Translations under genes and position numbers: made by a program | Assembly: GCF_028657195.3 (NCBI RefSeq) | Contig: NZ_JANCPR020000063.1 | Coordinates: forward strand, 1 to 46,528 | Origin: Streptomyces iconiensis | GTDB taxonomy: Bacteria > Actinomycetota > Actinomycetes > Streptomycetales > Streptomycetaceae | Direction of reading: 5' to 3' | Length of the DNA: 46,528 nucleotides | The notes under the pieces: model-generated | Seen by the model: the letters and a program-made list of their open reading frames with translations, nothing else | The model's database searches: none | Told to the model about the DNA's origin: nothing | Part shown: piece after piece, positions 40,301-46,528 of the stretch | Layout of the letters: every line of letters begins with the position of its first letter | Position numbering within the stretch: position 1 is the first letter of the stretch

Positions 40301-40499
40301 GCGTGCCGCCCGGCTGCTGGCGGGCGCCGGGCACGCCCCCGTAGAGCGCGTAGCAGACCGCGTCGAGCACGGAGGTCTTGCCGGCGCCGGTCGGGCCGCG
40401 CAGGAGGAAGAGCCCGGCGGCGGACAGCGCGTCGAAGTCGACGTGGTGCGTGCCGCCGAACGGGCCGAAGGCCGTGAGCGTGAGCCGGTGCAGCCTCAC
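37353..40499 (-). CDS. sbcC: Exonuclease subunit SbcC
   Basis: A 1048-residue SMC-like ATPase that, with SbcD, forms the nuclease acting on DNA hairpins and ends (bacterial Mre11-Rad50). Walker A is RGPTGAGKTSVLDAV (about 35-50). Long Ala/Arg/Glu-rich coiled coils flank the zinc hook GEPCAVCGSAEHP (around 38,800). The ABC signature is LSGGETFFASLALALGLAD and Walker B is LETLFIDEGFGSLD near the C-terminus. The start is GTG 40499, overlapping the sbcD stop (GTGA). Length is normal for the family. The open frame that continues upstream through sbcD is not coding. Confidence 0.95.
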   Translation of the reverse strand: MRLHRLTLTAFGPFGGTHHVDFDALSAAGLFLLRGPTGAGKTSVLDAVCYALYGGVPGARQQPGGTLRSDHAESHIRTSVTLDLTVAGRRLEITRAPEQLRPKARGTGLTRERAHCELREWDQQSAAWQPLSRSHQEIGEEIGQALGMSRDQFCQVVLLPQGDFARFLRSGAEDRAKLLGRLFDTGRFAAVEDELTRMRKEAQHEVAVADERLLTLAHRMRQAAGEASELGEGPGGAKEELPAQRGRGGGAAAARAERGGGTEPAARAGRAASREPGSARLAPGEPGLADAVLAWAAQARVYARERRTYAGLAARTAGEHHEKAARELEDVRELARAQERFARARRRAEELAERAGERDRLRWRLERAHAAEAVAPALDLRRSAHAEHTSACEAEGRARAMLPGTLTQAGPGRLSELERAMRQELGALRAAREEEPRATAIDRELLALDAESRADEEASDEAGEWLAGWEDRRRTLQRTVEDAQQAATDAERLAGELAPARARLDAARRREQLAHEVREAEERWQEARSEANEADRRWLDLRERRLRGIAAELAAGLTAGEPCAVCGSAEHPAPARAEAGHVDRAAEEEALAASQRAGKERESAERDLAALRESHTVAEDASGGESTDALAAAVSTLEEAHAAAHAQAARTHEAREALAGAEREHAERLALRQEADRRTAARTSHREALVRERTALTERLDRARGEAPSVAARAAELERRVGFLATAAETAQAAEAAATRLKDADARLADAAYQARFDTPEEAVEAVLPEDEQRALRERLEGWQAEEAAVAAELEDPALAAAAALPAAEPEDADREREAAERRLRAANSALDAARSATEALDALGREAVDRALRLAPLRARYEGVARLAGLTAGTSAENERRMRLESYVLAARLEQVAAAASARLARMSGGRYTLVHSDERAGGRGRSGLGLHVVDSWTGAERDTATLSGGETFFASLALALGLADVVTDEAGGTRLETLFIDEGFGSLDEQTLDEVLDVLDGLRERDRCVGIVSHVADLRRRVPAQLEVTKSRAGSALRHHDTPADD

Positions 40500-41671
40500 C
40501 TGGCCACCTCGCGGGTCTCGTCGGCCGCCTCGCTCACACGCACGGCGTCCAGCGCGCGTCCGAGCATCTCCCGTTCCTCCGGCGCCGCTTGGCGGCCGGG
40601 GCGTACGTGCCCGACGAAGTCCTCGGCGATCTGCCTGTCGGTGCGGTCCCGCAGCCGCTTCGCGTAGGAGACGCCGGCCTCGGTGTCCTCGCGCTGGGGG
40701 TCGAAGACGAGGCTGACGGTGTGCGGGAAGCGTTTCTCCAGCCGGGCCATGGGGTCGTGCGGACGGGCCGCGTCGGTGAGCGTGGCCTCGATCCAGGAGC
40801 CGGTGTGCGGCTCGTGCGCGGGGTCGTCCAGCAGCTCTTCGAGCGTGCCCCGCAGCCGCGCGAGCGGGCGTGGCACGGGGCACTCGATCCGCTCGGTCTC
40901 CAGGCCGCCGTCGGCGGCGAGGTCGACCAGCCACATGGACTTGGGGTGCCCCGTCTCGGAGAAGGAGTAGGCGAGCGGGGAGCCGGAGTAGCGGACACGT
41001 TCGGTGATCCGCTGGCAGTTGTGCAGGTGGCCGAGTGCCGCGTAGTCCACCCCGTCGAACACCGAGGCCGGCACGGAGCCGACACCGCCCACCGTGATGT
41101 CCCGTTCGCTGTCGGAGACTTCGGCCCCCGTGACGAAGGCGTGCGCCAGTACCACCGAGCGGGTGCCCGCGGGGCGCGCGGCGAGGTCTTCGCGTACCCG
41201 GGCCATGGCGGCGGTGAGCACGGCGGTGTGGCTGCCCCGCTCGGCTTCGAGGGCCCTGCGGACCAGGGACGGCTCCAGATAGGGCAGCCCGTAGAAGGCC
41301 ACCTCGCCGGCGCCGTCGGACAGCAGCACGGGCGTGCCGCACGTGCGGGGATCGGTGCGCAGGTGGACTCCGGCTCTGCCCATGAGGCCCGAGCCGACGC
41401 CGAGCCTGCGTGCCGAGTCGTGGTTCCCGGAGATCATGACGGTGGGTACGGACAGGTCGGCGAGCCGGTGGAGCGCGCCGTCGAACAGTTCGACGGCGGC
41501 GAGGGAGGGCACCGCGCGGTCGTAGATGTCCCCCGCGACGAGCACCGCGTCCACCGCCCGCTCCTCGACGGTGGTGACGAGGTGGTCGAGGAAGGCGCGC
41601 TGGGCTTCGAGGAGGCTCACGCGGTGGAAACTCCGGCCCAGGTGCCAGTCCGAGGTGTGCAGCAGGCGCAT
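40496..41671 (-). CDS. sbcD: Exonuclease subunit SbcD
   Basis: A 391-residue calcineurin-like nuclease, the Mre11 homologue. Phosphoesterase motifs are MRLLHTSDWHLG (D8, H10), VAGDIYDRAVPS, SGNHDSARRLG (catalytic His) and later LAHAFVTG and GHLHNCQ. The C-terminal capping region covers about 275-385. It acts with SbcC, encoded next with a 4-nt overlap. ATG 41671 begins at the invariant N-terminal strand, preceded by AAGG at 9-10 nt. Confidence 0.95.
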   Translation of the reverse strand: MRLLHTSDWHLGRSFHRVSLLEAQRAFLDHLVTTVEERAVDAVLVAGDIYDRAVPSLAAVELFDGALHRLADLSVPTVMISGNHDSARRLGVGSGLMGRAGVHLRTDPRTCGTPVLLSDGAGEVAFYGLPYLEPSLVRRALEAERGSHTAVLTAAMARVREDLAARPAGTRSVVLAHAFVTGAEVSDSERDITVGGVGSVPASVFDGVDYAALGHLHNCQRITERVRYSGSPLAYSFSETGHPKSMWLVDLAADGGLETERIECPVPRPLARLRGTLEELLDDPAHEPHTGSWIEATLTDAARPHDPMARLEKRFPHTVSLVFDPQREDTEAGVSYAKRLRDRTDRQIAEDFVGHVRPGRQAAPEEREMLGRALDAVRVSEAADETREVAR

Positions 41672-41856
41672 GGTCAACGACCTTAAGGCCCGCCACTGAC
41701 AGCACGTGCGGCAACCCATGCCCCGGGAGGAAAAGGAAGCACCAGAGGAGGTGCCCGGCATGAGGGGGTGCTCGCCCGCACACCCCGGCGGAAGGGCGCC
41801 GTGGTGGGTCTGCTCGGAAGGTCTCGGGCCGTGACATGTGCCGCGTGTGTACCGGT

Positions 41857-42825
41857 TCAGGTGCTGGGATCTGGACGGTTCTGGTCGCGCCAGGCTCGGG
41901 GGGAGAGGCCGTATGCCTGCTTGAACACCCGGCTGAAGTGCGCGGCGTCCGCGAAGCCCCAGCCACGGCCAACAGCCGCAACCGTCCGGTGCCGGCCCGC
42001 CGGGTCGGCCAGTTCCCGTTGGCACTCGGCCAGCCGGCGCGTCCGTATCCAGTCCCCCAGGCTGACACCCGAGCGTGCCAGGACGACGTACAGATGGCGG
42101 ACGGAGATCCCGTGCGCGGCGGCTATCCGCGCGGCCGACAGATCGTGCTCGGCCAGGTGTGCCCGGATGTATTCGAGGACGCGCAGGCCGTGCGTCGCCT
42201 CCAGCGGCGCCCTGGCCAGATCGGTGTTCCGCAGTTGGGAGGCCACGACGGCGCGGAGCAGTTCGATGCTCGGCTCAGCGACCGCCGCTGCGTGCCGGCC
42301 CTCGTGCAGGTCCTCGCTGACGGCCAGTTGGGAGAAGTACGTGGAGGCGAGGCGCGCGACCGGGTTGTCGGTGCCGAGGGTGACGGCCGTGATGTCGCGC
42401 AGGGACCGTTCGGGAAGCGCGAGCGCCGAGCGGGGAAAGCGGAGGAAGTGCTGATCGACGCCCTCTTCGAAGACAAGCGTGTAGGGGGTCCGCGTGTCGT
42501 AGAGGGCGAAGTCCCCCGGTCTCAGCAGCGCCTGGCGGTCGTTCTGCACCACCAGACTGGCGCCCCTCAGCTGCAGGCCGAGGAAGACGGCCGGCTCCTC
42601 GTCCTCCCGCGCCAGCCGCGGTGTGCGCTGGATGGTCAGCGCGGTCGCCCGCGCCGAACAGATGCCGATGGGCCCGACGGTCTCCCACCCGATGCGGACC
42701 GAGAGGTCGGTCGACGGCAGGTGGTGAGCGATGTCGATTCTCACGACGGACTCCCACACCGCCAGCCGTACCAGCTCCTCGCGGTCCCCCGGGGGTAAGG
42801 ACGCGGTGTCCAGGACCGGACTCAC
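41857..42825 (-). CDS. AraC-family transcriptional regulator
   Basis: A 322-residue regulator. The N-terminal AraC-like ligand-binding domain covers about residues 20-200 (FLGLQLRGASLVVQNDRQALLRPGDFALYDTRTPYTLVFEE). The C-terminal double helix-turn-helix covers about 215-315 (LSAARIAAAHGISVRHLYVVLARSGVSLGDWIRTRRL; GFADAAHFSRVFKQAYGLSPRAWR). The start GTG 42825 follows GGAGG at 10 nt. It is divergent from the I36-type secreted-protein gene across 414 nt that contain several inverted repeats, so that gene is a candidate target (inference). The inducer is unknown. Confidence 0.9.
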   Translation of the reverse strand: MSPVLDTASLPPGDREELVRLAVWESVVRIDIAHHLPSTDLSVRIGWETVGPIGICSARATALTIQRTPRLAREDEEPAVFLGLQLRGASLVVQNDRQALLRPGDFALYDTRTPYTLVFEEGVDQHFLRFPRSALALPERSLRDITAVTLGTDNPVARLASTYFSQLAVSEDLHEGRHAAAVAEPSIELLRAVVASQLRNTDLARAPLEATHGLRVLEYIRAHLAEHDLSAARIAAAHGISVRHLYVVLARSGVSLGDWIRTRRLAECQRELADPAGRHRTVAAVGRGWGFADAAHFSRVFKQAYGLSPRAWRDQNRPDPST

Positions 42826-43239
42826 GGTGCGGACCTCCGCGGGTGGGAACGGTGCCGAGCGGACCGGTGCGGTCCGGACACGTGGATCTTTTCACCGCCG
42901 TGCCGCTTCCTCACCGAGCCGTCCTCCGCTCCAAGAAGGAATCCGTTGTGGCCCTCACCCTTACAGGGCCCGATACACCCGCGCAACGGCGACTGTCCGA
43001 AAGCCGCCGCACTCCCGGAGCCGGCTCACCGCGAAGTGACGCGCCGGTCCCCGGGAATCACTTCCGGAATCCTGGCGCGGCTCGTGCACGCCTGGTCAAG
43101 AACCGTGCACGGCCAGCACATTCGGATTTCTTCGATCGGCCTATGGTCATTCCACAGCGGATCAGGCGAGAACGATCCGCGTGCCAGAGAAATCCCCACG
43201 AGATCTCCCACGGATCTCCCACGAGGAAGGCACAAAAAC
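42826..43239. other. 414-nt divergent intergenic region (AraC / secreted protein)
   Basis: No convincing gene is present. It holds inverted repeats GAAGTGA (43033-43039) / TCACTTC (43058-43064), and GTGCACG (43084-43090) / CGTGCAC (43104-43110) with a 13-nt gap; a TATGGT box at 43142-43147 without a good -35; and three 11-bp direct repeats at 43192-43224. Confidence 0.6.
43192..43224 (+). repeat. Three 11-bp direct repeats just before a ribosome site
   Basis: ATCCCCACGAG, ATCTCCCACGG and ATCTCCCACGA occur back to back at 43192-43202, 43203-43213 and 43214-43224. They run into GAGGAAGG, the ribosome site of the I36-type gene; each CTCCC is complementary to GGGAG-like ribosome-site sequence. 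Confidence 0.65.
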
Positions 43240-43698
43240 GTGAACCGAAAGATCGCACTGGTCGCGGCGAGCACCGCTCTGCTGTTCGCATCAGCGGTGG
43301 GCAGCGCATCCGCACAGGAGCGTACCGAGCCCGCAGGAAATGCGGGCGCACCCGCGGGGGTCATCAAACCGGTCCAGTTGAAGACCGCCGAAGCGCGCAT
43401 TGCGGCCTGGGACAACTGCCTGCATGGACAGGCATGTCTGTTCCAGAACAAGGACGGCAACGCAAACAGCCCAGGGCAAACGATGTACGTCGTGCCCAGT
43501 TGCAACCGCGTGTACACCCTTGATTCCAGCATGAACAACCGAGCCAGTTCCCTGTGGAACAGGGCGGGTAGCACCTTGAACATCTACAACGGGAATGGAG
43601 GGGTCACCATGCTGGGAAGCTACGGAGCGTTCGGCCCGCCGATCAACCTCCCGACGAACTTCAACGACAAGATCAGTTCCGTGTACGCGCCCTGCTGA
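43240..43698 (+). CDS. Peptidase-inhibitor family I36-like secreted protein
   Basis: A 152-residue secreted protein. The signal peptide is MNRKIALVAASTALLFASAVGSASA. The mature part has the beta/gamma-crystallin-like I36 pattern: DNCLHGQACLFQNKDGNANSPG near residues 64-85, a paired Cys in VPSCNRVYTL, then NNRASSLWNRAGSTLNIYNGNGG and a terminal Cys (SVYAPC). The founding members inhibit metalloproteinases in Streptomyces; inhibition by this protein is inferred and a general extracellular role is possible. GTG 43240 follows GAGGAAGG (43223-43230). Confidence 0.78.
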   Translation: MNRKIALVAASTALLFASAVGSASAQERTEPAGNAGAPAGVIKPVQLKTAEARIAAWDNCLHGQACLFQNKDGNANSPGQTMYVVPSCNRVYTLDSSMNNRASSLWNRAGSTLNIYNGNGGVTMLGSYGAFGPPINLPTNFNDKISSVYAPC

Positions 43699-43778
43699 TT
43701 TCTTTCCACTGCGACAGGGGTAATCGGCACGTGTGCTCGTCGGAATCCGACCGACCCTGAAAGTGGGGGCTTTCCGGG

Positions 43779-44441
43779 TCACACCGTGCCGAATGCCTCG
43801 CCGCCCGTCTCCACCCGTGCCTGGCCCGCTGTCGCGTCGGCGAGCCAGGCGCGGAAAGTGGCCAGTTCGGTCTCGGGCAGGCCGAGTTCGATGGTGACCT
43901 CGGCTCCGTAGTGGACGTCGCGCACCTCGCGGCCCGTGGCGCGCAGGTCGTTCTCCAGGCGGCCGGCGCGCTCGTGGCCGACGGTGACCGTGACCAGCCG
44001 GAAGCGGCGCCGGGTGACGGTGCCGAGCGCGTCGAGCGCCTCGCCGACGGCGCCGCCGTACGCGCGGATGAGGCCACCGGCGCCCAGCTTGACGCCGCCG
44101 AAGTAACGGGTGACGACGGCGACGGCGTAGCGGATGTCGCGGCGCAGCAGCATCTGGAGCATGGGCACGCCCGCCGTGCCGCCCGGCTCGCCGTCGTCGT
44201 TGGCCTTCTGGATTCCCGCGTCGGCGCCGATGACGTACGCGGAACAGTTGTGGTTCGCGCCCGGGTGCTCCTTGCGTACGCGCGCGATGAACTCCTGCGC
44301 CTCGGCCTCGGTGGCGGCGGGCGCGAGCGCGCACAGGAAGCGCGAGCGGTTGATCTCGGTCTCGTGCACCCCTTCGGCGGCCACGGTCACGTACCGCGGG
44401 GGCCCGCCGGATTCTGCGTGTTCGCGCTGGTCCTGCTGCAT
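43779..44441 (-). CDS. yigZ: YigZ/IMPACT family protein
   Basis: A 220-residue protein with an N-terminal IMPACT domain (about 18-130): the signature is DDGEPGGTAGVPMLQML followed by RDIRYAVAVVTRYFGGVKLGAGGLIRAYGGAV, which identify the family. A smaller C-terminal DUF1949-like domain spans about 140-210. Members are thought to bind the translation machinery or nucleic acid; the biochemical role is not settled. ATG 44441 begins MQQDQREHAESGG. It is convergent with the I36-type gene and divergent from the CoA-binding-protein gene. Confidence 0.9.
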   Translation of the reverse strand: MQQDQREHAESGGPPRYVTVAAEGVHETEINRSRFLCALAPAATEAEAQEFIARVRKEHPGANHNCSAYVIGADAGIQKANDDGEPGGTAGVPMLQMLLRRDIRYAVAVVTRYFGGVKLGAGGLIRAYGGAVGEALDALGTVTRRRFRLVTVTVGHERAGRLENDLRATGREVRDVHYGAEVTIELGLPETELATFRAWLADATAGQARVETGGEAFGTV

Positions 44442-44545
44442 CCGGCCAGCCTATGGCCCCGTGCGCGGGAATCACCTGGCGGTGTGAGCCGTTGCCTGTG
44501 ACAGACACACGCGGCAGGAATGCCATGGGCTCCAGGAGGCAGACG

Positions 44546-44953
44546 ATGTACGGCGACGATGCGACGGTGCGCAGGATTCTCACCGAGCTGGGCGACACCT
44601 GGGCCGTTGTCGGCCTCTCGGGCAACCGTTCCCGTGCCGCCTACGGTGTCGCCGAAACGCTCCAGCGCTACGGCAAGCGCGTGGTGCCCGTCCATCCCAA
44701 GGCCGAGACGGTGCACGGGGAACAGGGGTACGCCTCGCTGGCCGACATCCCCTTTCCCGTCGACGTGGTCGACGTGTTCCTCAACTCGGACCTCGCCGGC
44801 CAGGTCGCCGACGAGGCGGTCGCGGTGGGCGCGAAGGCGGTCTGGTTCCAGCTCGGCGTCCTCGACGAGGCGGCGTACGAAAGGACACGCGGCGCCGGAC
44901 TGGAGATGACGATGGACCGCTGTCCTGCCATCGAGATCCCGCGCCTGAGCTGA
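44546..44953 (+). CDS. CoA-binding domain protein (YccU-like)
   Basis: A 135-residue Rossmann-fold protein. The CoA/nucleotide-binding start TWAVVGLSGNRSRAAYGVAETLQRYGKRVVPVHP (about 15-50) and the later VDVVDVFLNSDLAGQVADEAVAVGAKAVWFQLGV and MTMDRCPAIEIPRL match the CoA-binding family related to the succinyl-CoA synthetase alpha N-domain. The exact role is unknown. ATG 44546 follows AGGAGG (44534-44539), which decides it over in-frame codons further upstream. Confidence 0.88.
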   Translation: MYGDDATVRRILTELGDTWAVVGLSGNRSRAAYGVAETLQRYGKRVVPVHPKAETVHGEQGYASLADIPFPVDVVDVFLNSDLAGQVADEAVAVGAKAVWFQLGVLDEAAYERTRGAGLEMTMDRCPAIEIPRLS

Positions 44954-44967
44954 GCGCGGCCGTGCGC

Positions 44968-44973
44968 TAGCGT
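44968..44973 (+). promoter_or_regulatory. -10 box TAGCGT for leaderless GNAT transcript
   Basis: TAGCGT ends 7 nt before ATG 44981 with no ribosome site, indicating a probable leaderless start within the 27-nt gap after the CoA-binding-protein gene. Confidence 0.4.
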
Positions 44974-44980
44974 CCATTCC

Positions 44981-45544
44981 ATGATCGCGATACGACGTGC
45001 TGAGCCGGAGGACGCGGCCGAGATCGTACGGCTGCGCAGAATCATGTTCGCCGCCATGAACGGGCGGGACGAGCCGGGCCCGTGGGAGGCGGAGGCGACC
45101 GAAATGGCGCGACGCCAGCTCGCGGAGGCCGTCGCGGCCGGGGGTGCCGGTGCTGCCGGCACCGGGGGTGCTACCGGTGCGGGCACGCTCCTGGGCGGCT
45201 TCGTCGTGGACGGTGGGGAGCCGGGGGCGCCGCACCTCGCCGCGTGCGCGGTGGGCAGGGTCGAGGAACGGCTGCCTGCACCCGGTCATCCGGCGGGGCG
45301 GTTCGGGTTCGTCTTCAACGTGTGCACCGATCCGCGCTACCGGGGCAAGGGCTTCGCGCGCGCGACGACGGAGGCGCTGCTCGCCTGGTTCGCCGAGCAC
45401 GGCGTCACCCGCGTCGATCTGCACGCGACGGACGAGGCCGAGGGCATGTACCGGGCACTGGGCTTCAACGAACACTCGATCGCCCTCTCCCTCGACCTGT
45501 CGGGGACGCACCACGTACCCGACGCGCGGAACGCCACCGGCTGA
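44981..45544 (+). CDS. GNAT family N-acetyltransferase
   Basis: A 187-residue acetyltransferase. The fold starts IAIRRAEPEDAAEIVRLRR; the acetyl-CoA-binding segment is FVFNVCTDPRYRGKGFARATTEALLAWF (about 107-134), followed by VDLHATDEAEGMYRALGFNEH. Substrate unknown. A Gly/Ala insertion (AAGGAGAAGTGGATGAGT, about 51-68) splits an early strand; its DNA contains the perfect hairpin GGTGCCGG-TGCTG-CCGGCACC (45143-45163). This may be an in-frame inserted repeat. ATG 44981 probably starts a leaderless mRNA. Confidence 0.88.
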   Translation: MIAIRRAEPEDAAEIVRLRRIMFAAMNGRDEPGPWEAEATEMARRQLAEAVAAGGAGAAGTGGATGAGTLLGGFVVDGGEPGAPHLAACAVGRVEERLPAPGHPAGRFGFVFNVCTDPRYRGKGFARATTEALLAWFAEHGVTRVDLHATDEAEGMYRALGFNEHSIALSLDLSGTHHVPDARNATG

Positions 45545-45584
45545 GGCCCCGCCCAATGCCCCGGCCAGGACCCCGACCGGCGCC

Positions 45585-46403
45585 CTACGGCACCCGAACG
45601 GGTACCAGGTTGTCCGGGCGGTCAAGCCACACCGTCTCCCGCCCGTGCGGCATGACCGTCAACCCGTACCGTTCGAACCCTGGTTCACCCTGCTCGCGCC
45701 ACCAGGACATGACGGCCTCCGCTTCGGCCCACAGCCGCCGCGGCCCGGACTCGACAACCTCGTACTCGGTGCGGCCGTCCTCGTAATCCGCCGTCGCCCA
45801 TGACTGCCCGGACATCTCCAACAGCCATAGCCGATAGGCGCCCTCCCCGCCTTCCCGGCCTCCCTCGCCCCGCTCGACGCGGCAGAACAGGTCGGGCACC
45901 CGCACACCGAGCGTGAACATGTGGTGCCAAGCGCCCATGTCGTCGGGCGAGAGCGTCGTCGTACGCCGCGTCCCCTCGCCCGGCCACTGGGCCGCGCCAG
46001 GGAACGTACGCGTCACCGGAAACCGGTCGCGCTGGTCGCGCAGGCGCATGAAGGCCGACGAGGCCACGAACGGGCCCGTGGCGACGCCGTCCCCGCCGAC
46101 CCGGAGCCGCGCGACCGCCTGCCCACCGTAGGGCGGCCCCCACGGAGCCACGATCACGGCGCCCTCCCTGGCCTGCTCCACCCACGTGTACGGCACGCGC
46201 GCGATCCCGCATGTGGCGATGATCCGGTCGTACGGAGCCCGGCGTGCGTACCCCTGCGCGCCGTCGCCGACGACGGACAGCGGGACGAGGCCGATCCCGG
46301 CGAAGCGGCGCCTGCCCTCCGCCGCGACAGCCGGGTCCACCTCGACGGTCACAACGTTGTCCTGGCCGAGACGGTAGGAGAGCAGTGCGGCGTTCCATCC
46401 CGT
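45585..46403 (-). CDS. 3' exon of a PCMT-type methyltransferase interrupted by a group II intron
   Basis: The last 272 codons of a SAM-dependent methyltransferase of the isoaspartate-methyltransferase fold. The exon begins within motif I, TGWNAALLSYRLG, followed by VVTVEVDPAVA (motif II), VGDGAQGYARRAPYDRIIATCGIARVP, and a C-terminal domain with FVASSAFMRLRDQR and LTVMPHGRETVWLDRP. This C-terminal domain resembles methyltransferases of ATP-grasp peptide maturation systems (recalled, not checked). The N-terminal part is absent because an intron ends at 46404 and the 5' exon is outside the window. The exon starts exactly on a codon (ACG), phase 0. Reading the frame further upstream translates intron RNA and is meaningless. 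Confidence 0.82.
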   Translation of the reverse strand, partial: TGWNAALLSYRLGQDNVVTVEVDPAVAAEGRRRFAGIGLVPLSVVGDGAQGYARRAPYDRIIATCGIARVPYTWVEQAREGAVIVAPWGPPYGGQAVARLRVGGDGVATGPFVASSAFMRLRDQRDRFPVTRTFPGAAQWPGEGTRRTTTLSPDDMGAWHHMFTLGVRVPDLFCRVERGEGGREGGEGAYRLWLLEMSGQSWATADYEDGRTEYEVVESGPRRLWAEAEAVMSWWREQGEPGFERYGLTVMPHGRETVWLDRPDNLVPVRVP

Positions 46404-46406
46404 GTC

Positions 46407-46440
46407 GGGTAGGACCGCCGCATTGCTGCGGCGGTCCCCC
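46407..46440 (-). ncRNA. Group II intron domain VI with bulged branch-point A
   Basis: Stem GGACCGCCGCA / TGCGGCGGTCC, loop GCAA, then GGG (46440-46438) pairing with CCC (46409-46407) across bulged U-A (46411-46410). The bulged A is in the position expected for lariat formation. Confidence 0.85.
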
Positions 46441-46444
46441 CTAA

Positions 46445-46479
46445 GAACCGTGCGTGCCACTCGTCGCGGCACACGGCTC
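46445..46479 (-). ncRNA. Group II intron domain V
   Basis: The catalytic hairpin of the intron. Pairings 1-8/28-35 and 9-13/21-25 can be drawn with one G-U in the lower stem and the CG bulge at 26-27. Canonical domain V is 34 nt; this copy has one extra loop nucleotide. Confidence 0.88.
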
Positions 46480-46528
46480 AAGCGAGTCCTATTGGCCTGG
46501 GAAAGGCGATGCTCGCGGGTGCGCGGGA

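Larger units (their letters stand above)
46404..46528 (-). mobile_element. 3' end of a group II intron (domains V and VI), truncated by window end
   Basis: Read on the minus strand, domain V (46479-46445, 35 nt) begins GAGCCGUG and ends CACGGUUC. It forms an 8-bp lower stem with the AGC triad, a 2-nt CG bulge, a 5-bp upper stem and a GACGA loop. Domain VI follows with a perfect 11-bp stem closed by a GCAA tetraloop (46437-46412). The stem is extended by GGG/CCC across a bulged UA, giving branch-point A at 46410, 7 nt from the end. The intron ends ...CCCGAC at 46404, the usual AY terminus. Domains I-IV and any reverse transcriptase lie beyond the window. Confidence 0.9.

Noticed and set aside
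40500..42068. Extension of the sbcC frame far upstream through sbcD and beyond
   Set aside because: The proper SbcC N-terminus (LHRLTLTAFGPFGG) starts at 40499 and overlaps the sbcD stop; the extension is out-of-frame translation of sbcD.
46404..46481. N-terminal extension of the methyltransferase through the intron end
   Set aside because: The encoded VPRRVARTVLRGDRRSNAAVLPD is translation of domains V and VI, which fold as RNA and end exactly where the protein motif resumes.
1..46528. tRNA and rRNA genes
   Set aside because: No tRNA-like TTCGAAT/C arms in cloverleaf context and no rRNA conserved segments were seen on either strand.

Overview
The window is chromosomal DNA from a high-GC actinomycete, almost certainly Streptomyces or a close relative. 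The evidence is roughly 70%+ GC, GTG/TTG starts with AGGAGG ribosome sites, several leaderless GTG/ATG starts 7-8 nt behind a TAnnnT-like box, DasR-type and ECF41-type regulators, and Tat-exported PhoD. About 36 genes are called, including one pseudogene and one gene cut by the window end. No rRNA, tRNA or CRISPR array was seen.

Layout. 171-2356: two tandem paralogous secreted proteins built of W/YDG..W repeats. 2428-3096: a small SAM methyltransferase. 3115-3734: an antitoxin/toxin pair (RHH plus degenerate Fic/Doc). 3750-10793: a phosphonate catabolic island comprising a LysR regulator, phosphonoacetate hydrolase PhnA, an MFS carrier, a TIGR03364-type FAD oxidoreductase and a convergent aldehyde dehydrogenase. 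Together these give a plausible route aminophosphonate -> phosphonoacetaldehyde -> phosphonoacetate -> acetate + Pi, without a PhnW transaminase or an ABC uptake system in view. The lysR/phnA and dehydrogenase promoters share a 14-bp word (13/14 identical) and both carry T-N11-A dyads. 11071-14436: a MacB-like ABC exporter. 14564-15021: a GNAT gene broken by a palindromic insert. 15158-17612: a short leader ORF and two coupled CNNM/CorC-type membrane proteins. 17728-20549: SGNH hydrolase, purB, mug. 20644-22878: two hypothetical genes and a ROK regulator. 22959-24681: a DasR/HutC-type GntR regulator divergent from an SDR, with a well-formed operator/promoter. 24712-27578: ECF41 sigma factor, alpha/beta hydrolase and an EamA exporter whose reading frame runs into the hydrolase gene. 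27687-30854: a large TPR-like protein with two coding minisatellites. 31074-36744: PhoD with a PHO box, DUF1990, an ACT-GNAT membrane protein and a DUF885 peptidase followed by four 29-bp repeats. 36923-41671: a small secreted Cys-rich protein and sbcDC. 41857-45544: AraC regulator, I36-type peptidase-inhibitor-like protein, YigZ, CoA-binding protein, GNAT.

Right edge. A methyltransferase gene (45585-46403, minus strand) is interrupted inside its SAM-binding motif by the 3' end of a group II intron, whose domains V and VI can be folded base by base. The rest of the intron and the 5' exon lie outside the window. The exon's C-terminus resembles methyltransferases of ATP-grasp peptide (RiPP) maturation systems, so a peptide-modification locus may continue beyond the edge.
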